From Trachythela sp. YZ-2020 (lineage: Eukaryota > Cnidaria > Anthozoa > Malacalcyonacea > Clavulariidae): a stretch of DNA of 64,000 bases. The notes below the pieces were generated by a model that saw only the letters and a program-made list of their open reading frames with translations, was not told where the DNA came from and ran no database searches. The DNA is taken from positions 3,856,501-3,920,500 of the forward strand of contig JADLSH010000388.1 of assembly GCA_016169945.1 (NCBI GenBank), read 5' to 3'. Below are positions 56,743-64,000 of this stretch, piece after piece (the stretch's first letter is position 1; each line of letters starts with the position of its first letter). The position numbers and the translations under genes are program-made.

Positions 56743-57414
56743 GTCAGTGGATTTACTACACATACTGTAGACATAATACTTCATAGAACATTGTACATTA
56801 CTTAAAGAAATATGGTATTATGATAATGAAACAAAATCATAACATTCCTATAGCTGTATCAATTTTTTTAAATTTACACTGGAGCTTTTAAAATTAAGAA
56901 AGGCCATACAGAAAATGTTTTGGCTGTGTTGGTCATCGTTTTTTTATTGCACATTGCAACTATGTTGGCATCCTTAAATTTGCGCAGCTCACAAAAGCAA
57001 GCGTGGAAATGCAAATGTATGGCGACTTTTATATAAAGGTATTGTACACATATTTCATTGTCAATATTACAACATTAGGTTAGGGTTAGAGCCAGACCAG
57101 GAATAAGGTAAAGTTACAGTAGGGTTAGAGTTCTGTAAATCCCCAACAACACAAACAAATTATTAATTATATTAAACTAAAATTACTGTACATCATGCTA
57201 TATTTATATTTTGGTTACAATTCAAATCTACATTTCACTATTGAACACATCATTTTGTTTAGAAAATCATATTTCACATTTATGAAATTTGCTAAATAGC
57301 AAAAATCATTATTAAACTGTGATTTTACTGTCATTATAAATTGGGATTGAACAAAACTTTGGATTGATTTTTTGACAAATAAGAAAACATTCTAGGTGTT
57401 TGCATACAGTAATG

Positions 57415-57700
57415 GAGTAAGCTGGTTTACACTATCAAAGTTTCTTTGAACTAAGTATAGAGTTTGATCAAAGTGTGTGAAGTGTGTAAACTTGTTTTAA
57501 GGCTGGTTTGCATTATCTAAGTTTCTTTGAAAAAAGTACAGTTTGACCAAATTGTGTAAAGTCTTACCAATGGTCTTACCCTACTTTAGCGTTGGTTTAC
57601 GTTATCAAAGTTGGATGACAATGTAAACCTCCTTCCAAGACTTTGATGAAAGCACAAGTTTACTTTAAAGGTTGGTTAACTCTAACAAAAGTACAACTCC
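57415..57700. repeat. Degenerate tandem repeat, GGTTTACACTATCAAAGTTTC
   Basis: Three or four copies of a unit of about 80 bp containing GCTGGTTTACACTATCAAAG, TTCTTTGAACTAAG and GTTTGATCAAAGTGTGT, some inverted. It lies between the PPIH and M13 gene 3' ends. 56743-57414 shows nothing else. Confidence 0.65.
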
Positions 57701-57815
57701 TCGGAACTCTTATAAACATGCTTAAATTATTTACGATTTAACAAGTCACTACTACAAGATACTACAAGTCGCTGTCTATTCTTAAACAAATCTTTACAAA
57801 GTTTTGGCTGTGAGT

Positions 57816-60800
57816 TTACCAGACGCCACATTTATTTTTCGGATTCATTCTGCTTCCTGCAGGACATTTGAACGCCTTCGCAAAATATTCAGAGTTTGAT
57901 AACGTACCGATAACTCTAAAGAAGAAATATCGAAAGATAAAAATAGTTGTTAAATAAAAATAATATTTTTAACAAAGAAGAAAAGATGGTGGCTTGTTAA
58001 TACTACAGTATGTTCCCTGTACCCCATTGAAAACGAACCGAATATGGTTTGGAATGGGGCTTTTGGCTTTTGCTATAAAAGTAACACACAATGTCACAAC
58101 TCACAAGTACTTGGTTATTCATGAATTTGAATTTATTGATTTACCTAAAAGGAACTTATGTGCTGTACAATAGGACACAGGGTCCCTTAAAGGTACACTT
58201 CAAGGTACCAGAAATTGATTTATATGTGAGAATTAGTCCCATTGCCCTTTTGTTTTACCAGATCAACTGGCTATTTAGTTTACCTGTATTTTCCAGGGGT
58301 GTGAACACCATTCTCGACCTGGTGTAAAGCCGCTTGTCTGCGGAACTTGCCACACCAAACCTACCAAATACAGTAAAACAATTATTGACTAAAGTTTCAA
58401 CTTGAAGGATCCATTTATCGATTGATTGATCTAATACGTTTGTTAATGAGACGATTAATTTCTAGAATATAGGGAAACAATACCAGCCGACAGTTTTAAA
58501 GAATATAAGACGAAAGAAACAAAGTTCGAAAAACAACATCTTGAGAAATCCAAGATACTGCATAGAGCATCCTTTTGATTCAATGAGAAAATTTAGAAGC
58601 CAGAATATGTATAATAATATGAAGAGGTTTTAAATCTGTCAAATTATTTTCAAGTCGAATCGTTAGGTGCTTAAACAACACCTCTTTTAATGAGCTTTAG
58701 AACGTTTTAAACACTAGATTTTGAGACGGCCATATTGGTGTGACCTCATTAGTTATTCACTGGCATATTTAAGTAGAAAGTAAGTAGGCCACTGACGACC
58801 AATTTCTATATCTAGACAATACTTGTCATTCCCCACAAACTGTAAGAACTTCTTCTAACATGTCAGCAAAAGTGCAAGACTGCTTTAGATTTGTGATGGT
58901 CACACCAATATGGCCGCCATTGGGTTCATTTATGCATAGCAGATATACTGTCCAGTTCTACTTTTGAGATCAGTGAGACAAACTCAAGTAATATTTCATA
59001 CCCAAAAATGAGCACTGGATCGAACTTTAAAGCCGATTGGTTGGTTGATTAAATAATAAATTAAATATATGACTGACTGGTAAATGAATTTTCTTTACCT
59101 GGGAAAATCCAAGGAAAAATAATTGATCATTTGTAGCGTTAAGTCCTGGAAGTAATCGTTCATCACCATATTTCTTCTTATACGTCTGATAAGCCTGAAT
59201 TAAACATAACATGATATACTAGATTGTAAGCAATCCTATCGATTTTTTAATTCTTGGGAAACAAGTTTTGAGTTTTGATTGTAAACATACAAACCTGATA
59301 AGCCTGTTTAACTCCACCGTTATCAGCAATATTCTCACCAACCGTTTGCTTTCCTTTTATCTATGTATAAAATAGAAAAAATTATCTTTAATCGACAAAA
59401 ATTATCTGTCTTGTCACTACAATAGTACCCTGGTTCCAGAGGCTCTTAAAGAACGGCGAGGCAAAATAACGGCAAGGCGAAATAAATACGAGGCGAAAGA
59501 GCCTCTGGTCAAATCGATTGCGAATCTCACTTCCATACTTAATTAGGTTCAGAATCTGAACCTCGTATGTGATTGGCTGTTTGTAAAAACATCTCAAACC
59601 GGTTTGGAAATGTTTTTCTCAAACCGGTAGTTCAATGTTTGTTTATTTTCCAAACCGGTTTGATATGTTTTTGCAAACAGCCAATCACATTTATTTCGCC
59701 TCGCCGTTATTTTGCCTCGCCGTTCTTTAAGAGCCTCTGGAACCAGGGTACTACAATAGATGATTTGCGAAATTTAAATGTTTTGCCTGCCAGCCTAGTA
59801 TTTGTTAACATCAACTGGATTTTTTTTTAATCCGTACGATGGAAATCAAATTTCCATATTATAAATATCCACAGTATTTCCATTGTGCGAAAATGACAAT
59901 TAATATGGAATGAATATAATTTGAATCAATAAAAATCATTGACAATAAAAATCATTACTGTAGTAAGCACCATCATGCGCACATCCACTTACATTCTCAC
60001 CAAAAAATGTATATTTTGAATATTGGTCTATAAGACATTCTGTTTTGTTCTTGAATGCTTCTATGGAATGATTGCTCCACCATTTGATAAGGTTGCCTTT
60101 TTTATTGAAACGTCGTCCTGTTGACAGAAAAAATAGCACATATTAGGTTAAATAATGGTTGTATCTCAAACATGGTTGTTCAGTTTAGGTAGTATTCTGC
60201 AATATGCTGTAAGTTGTGCGTTGCGTTTAAACTATCCAAAAGTATTCTATTTGAAAATATTTCGGCGTTTCGAGCAAAGGCCCTTCGCCAGGAGATTAAT
60301 GAAAAGATAGACATTTGCTTAAGAATGAAATTAAAATAAGCTCTACAGTTTCTTTTTGGACTTCCTCGCCACATTTACCTCCTATTACGACATTTCTTTA
60401 TTTTTTGACAACATTATTGAAGGCAAAAATATATTCGTTCGTTCGTTCGCATGAGATACAGTAGTGGAACCAAGTCGAAGATGACAATAAAAACTACTAC
60501 AACTTAAATTGGATCACAACCTCGAATTCAAGTTATTGTCTCATTTGCACTCAGGCAATTTCTAAAGTGTCCATTTTAGAAACTCTTCAACGTTTCGAGC
60601 GAAGGTCTTTTGTCAAGAGGTTAGTAGCCAAACCTACTGACGAAGGGCCCTCTCTCGATACATCAAAATGTTCCTAATTTTTCAGATAATTCAGACACAA
60701 ACCACAGGCGCTTTAAGTAATGGTTAGTTAAAAAACAAAGCTTGACAGCAACGGTAGTCTCAGACCTCTGAAATAGAACGCTATTGTTCGTCGCTTACCG

Positions 60801-63346
60801 TTGTCGTCAAAGCCATGTGTAATTTCGTGACCAACAACAGCTCCGATCCCTCCATAGTTTAATGCTCTTGGAAAGAAATTGAAAGGCATAAGCAATAAGA
60901 AAAATATATACACGAAAATTTTGGCATTTTCCTCGATTGTAAACAGTATAATATATTTATAATTGTACCTTGGTCGATCCTTGTTGTAAAATGGAGATTG
61001 TAAAATACCAGCAGGGAATACTAGCAGCAAAAATAAGTATAGGAAATTACATCAAGTGGAAAAAATATTCAGTTTCGCATGCTAACATTAGCAGTAACAT
61101 GTGGGGTATCTCAAGGGAACATGTTGGGCCCTTTACTGTCCACTTTGTTTTAAAGCCAGTAATGCGAGCATGCATAGTCATATCCAAGTGTATTTTTTTC
61201 TGTAGTGCTATAAGAGTCGGTCATGCCCCGTAGAGTGACAAGTATTTGCTCCTGTGTACAAAAAATGACATGCTTTCCTTGACAAATCTCCTTGTATATT
61301 AAAGCTAGAAATGCCAGGTTTTGAACAAGGTATTAACCTCGTAGTCTATATTGGACTTTTCAAGCTTGTAATTTTTGTTGTACGCGCAAAACTAAGAAAA
61401 CGTACTAGTATATAGGGACTCCCATACGTAAATATGTACAATTAGCCTTTCTCACGCCATTTTTGCCCGCCATTTTTGTATGGCAAACCGCATGGGGACA
61501 GTGGGCAGAAACAAGCGAAAGAGTGAATTTAGTAAAGTAAAAACATAATACTATTGTTTATAAGTACTATTTACTTCACTTAATCACTCTTTCGCTTGTT
61601 GTCATCCTCTGTTGCTGCGCTATTTATCACCAAAAAATGGCGTACAAGGCCTGGTCGCATGGGTTGAGAAGGTGTGCCAATTCTATGTCCTTCATGTTTG
61701 CAATCTCTATGTCACAACAATCATCTTACCTATCTTATTCTTCGTGGATGAGTAATAGGCGTTCACCACTTGCGGGTCCATACCCCACCTGAAAACGAAG
61801 AAAATTACATATTACAAGAGACATGCAAACAAGAATGCATGCTTGAACGCCCGAGCAGGCGAGTTGTTTACCTAAGCCAAATTAGAAATTAATGTAGGGC
61901 TTTCATGAAAACGACAAATAGTTGAGGAACGTCTGAAATAGTGTTAATTACAGTGAAGTGGTGTTCGTATAATACTGTATATTTAATAATAAATAACCAT
62001 CAATATCTTACTCTTTGTTATTCACAGGTTTATTGATTCTTTCGTAATACTTTTTCATATAGAACGCGGACTTCTTTAAAATGTTATCGAAGTGATCTTC
62101 TGTTGGCTCGAGCTGGAAAATATATAAACCGATAGACTTTAACATTAACCATATTCAAATCATATGAAGTTACGAATAAACCCATGGTTGAAAGGTCAGC
62201 CTTACCCCATCGTATTTTTTCTCCAAAGCAGTTATATTTTTGAGATACCCAGGATAGCCAATATTTTCCAAAATTGCACGAGCCTTCAATAAATAAGAGA
62301 AATATTTCAGTCGTTATGATTAATCAACATTATGGTCCAAGTAATTCAAATGTTAAGCGTCGGTCTAGTATTCCAGAGGTTGCATCCAGGTTCAATCCCC
62401 TTCCAGGACTTAGGAATTTTATTACGTATCCAGAGCTTGTACTATTAAGAGGCAATCCTTTTTTCATTTTTTTTATTAGCTTAATCATATCACATGAATA
62501 AAAAACACCAAAAAAGCAACAAAAAACATAAAAAGATGATTGAAGGATTGGACTACAGTCCATCCATTTAACACCAATATGATCAATAACAACACAAAAC
62601 ACACAACATATTACTCTACTTATACACAACAGACAAAACATGTAAGAAGAAAAACTACACAAGACAAACTACGAACAGCAATTGATATTGTTCGAGCGGC
62701 ATTTCACTGCGTATTGTTTCACTGTTTCATTGCGTATTTGCGATGAAAAGTGTTCAAAATCTAAAATCTTTTTGGCGTACCTCCCAAAATTATTTTGTTT
62801 TAGCTGTATTTTCTAGTTTATACAGTTAACTATCTTAATTATTCTCATCTGTGGGTTGCAAAACATAAAAAATAGTGAAAAATTGTAAATTAAAATACAA
62901 CTGTTTTTGATGCTATATAAACAATTGATGCCATATTTTTACGGCAATGTAAGCAAAACCTATACTGAACTCCAAACATCGTTTCTTCTTTGGCGTACCA
63001 TCTAAAATTTCTCTATTCTGGCATTGTATTTATATATGATTAATTGATTATGAACTAAACATAATTTTTAAATTTGTTTGCCGATTGCAAAACGTATCAA
63101 ATATTAAAATTTTGAAATGCAGTCATAGCCAAGTGGCGTCATATGCTCATTAGTTTTGAGCGCGTGTTACGTGACATACAAAAAATATCCTCCTAAAAAC
63201 AACTTACGAGCATGGCGTCTGCAACTATTTATGCTCTAGATTCATACCTTATCTTTTGCCTTTTTCTTTGTCTTTTCATCCATCCACTCAACACTGTCCA
63301 AATTTGAGATGAAGATGTTCCGAATTTCACTGATTAATTGATCTAT
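57816..63346 (-). CDS. M13 (neprilysin/endothelin-converting-enzyme-like) zinc metallopeptidase, C-terminal half
   Basis: Eleven exons in transcript order: 63248-63346, 62206-62283, 62012-62112, 61730-61788, 60969-61020, 60799-60866, 59993-60117, 59295-59360, 59099-59194, 58284-58360, 57816-57915. All junction phases match, giving 306 residues. M13 enzymes are type II membrane ectopeptidases cleaving peptides N-terminal to hydrophobic residues. Hallmarks: [26 protein letters not shown], the zinc motif [11 protein letters not shown] (exon 60799), the third zinc ligand in GENIADNGG (exon 59295), [10 protein letters not shown], and the C-terminal [16 protein letters not shown] ending in the invariant tryptophan. 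All catalytic residues expected in this half are present. The N-terminal half and membrane anchor lie beyond the window; no further exon was found in 63347-64000. NEP versus ECE versus PHEX type cannot be decided. Confidence 0.94.
59426..59750. mobile_element. MITE with TACCCTGGTTCCAGAGGCTC ends, 9-bp TSD
   Basis: TIRs of about 50 bp are nearly perfect. The duplicated target CTACAATAG flanks the element at 59417-59425 and 59751-59759. The interior contains a second inverted layer with AAACCGGTTTG and AACAGCCAATCAC blocks. TSD length suggests a Mutator-like origin. It lies in an intron of the M13 gene. Confidence 0.9.
60180..60760 (-). repeat. Repeats carrying CTGACGA...CGAAAC motifs
   Basis: Two minus-strand motif copies, 60261-60294 and 60581-60620, and one plus-strand copy near 60636-60660. 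Flanking sequence (TTTAGGTAGTATTCTGCAA, CAGACACAAACCACAGG) is shared with the SPSB intron at 30478-30580. See findings for a possible ribozyme interpretation. Confidence 0.55.
61511..61599. mobile_element. MITE-like inverted repeat in M13 intron
   Basis: ACAAGCGAAAGAGTGA...TTAGTAAAGTAAA is mirrored by TTTACTTCACTTAATCACTC...TTCGCTTGT. Outer flanks also contain CGCCATTTTT / AAAAATGGCG, so the full element may span about 61450-61650. Confidence 0.65.
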
Positions 63347-64000
63347 CTGTGTCCATAAAACCAAAGTGATAGCGTAAGCAAAGCTAGAATTTATAGTCAT
63401 CGTGCAAAATTTCATAGCAATCGTTCATTTTGTGGTGGTAACACCAAATCTACATGTACAGTGATTGCTTATGGCATACCAAAATATATTTGATGTGGAG
63501 CCCATTGAAATCTATCCCATAAACCCAGAAAAATTCTTTTTCACACTGAATTACTGTATTAGTGTATCTTTTACTGAGAAGCACTTCGTCGTTAGAAGTT
63601 CACAAAGAAGTAAACCTTGTAGTAAAGTTTGACTTGATAAAACATTACTAACACCATTCTAGGACTTACAGTAAGGTTTCTCTGAATGTTAATGACGAAT
63701 ATTTTCAGTTGGTGACGTCAGATGACGTTTGCCACGTATTTTTCAAATATCATTAACGTGCATCTGAAATCGGGCCGACAAATCGCAGCGTTTAAACGTG
63801 CCTTTAACCAAAACTTCGCACAGTCATTAACCAAAGCTACTTTATGGCCAGCAATTTCTATTTTTGACTGCCAAAATGGTCCCATTTGGCTATGAAAAAA
63901 GTGAACATGCCTTTCAATCATGTCATGTATTTGCACTGACTCTGACTCTGGTAAGCAAATGAAATGAAATCGAACTGTGCAGTAGAATGCCCGCCATTCT
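63347..64000. other. Intron of M13 gene, nothing recognised
   Basis: No exon with M13 similarity, and no inverted or tandem repeat visible. The next upstream exon of the peptidase must lie beyond the window or be too divergent to see. Confidence 0.5.

Noticed and set aside
62330..62662. 110-codon Cys-rich minus-strand frame in an M13 intron
   Set aside because: It lies between well-supported M13 exons, lacks regular cysteine spacing, and overlaps a B-box-like GGTTCAATCCC repeat remnant.

Overview
The window is genomic DNA from an invertebrate animal. Genes have spliced GT-AG introns, the sequence is AT-rich, and the recognisable products are animal families (SPRY/SOCS-box protein, PPIH cyclophilin, HSCARG/NmrA-like protein, neprilysin-type M13 peptidase, EGF-repeat protein, NACHT-LRR protein). 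The abundance of short inverted-repeat transposons and the intronless NACHT-LRR gene suggest a non-bilaterian, most likely an anthozoan cnidarian. That placement is an inference, not something the sequence proves.

Layout. 1-4250: the 3' half of an EGF-repeat gene (+), built from near-identical 129-bp phase-1 exons. 4729-15889: an unrecognised gene (-) encoding an acidic, Asn-rich, coiled-coil protein. Its 7-kb last intron contains an intact single-exon gene on the opposite strand (6437-9901) for a membrane-anchored NACHT-LRR protein. The N-terminus of that protein has four membrane segments with the paired-cysteine loops of innexin/pannexin-type channels. An 8-bp-TSD hAT element ends 47 bp before its first ATG. 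17954-24700: a 6.7-kb DNA transposon with CACTG...CAGTG ends, long subterminal arrays of ACTCAAA/TTTGAGT palindromes, nested elements and a fragment of a captured or resident gene. 25891-26376: a small intronless gene (+). 29903-34837: a two-exon SPSB1/4-type SPRY-SOCS box gene (-). 34840-46950: about 12 kb with no recognisable gene, full of repeats and LINE fragments. 46957-50799: NMRAL1-like gene (-), four exons. 52362-56554: PPIH cyclophilin (+), ten exons. 57816-63346: the 3' eleven exons of an M13 zinc metallopeptidase (-), running out of the window.

No operon-like relation links these genes. PPIH and the M13 gene converge, as do the EGF gene and the Asn-rich gene. NMRAL1 and PPIH are divergent, about 1.6 kb apart. 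Exon models were built by hand from splice signals, reading-frame phase and family conservation. Every internal junction given for SPSB, NMRAL1, PPIH and M13 keeps phase. The main point for follow-up is the apparent fusion of a 4-TM channel-like module to a NACHT-LRR sensor. Many mobile elements are delimited to the base by terminal inverted repeats and target-site duplications.
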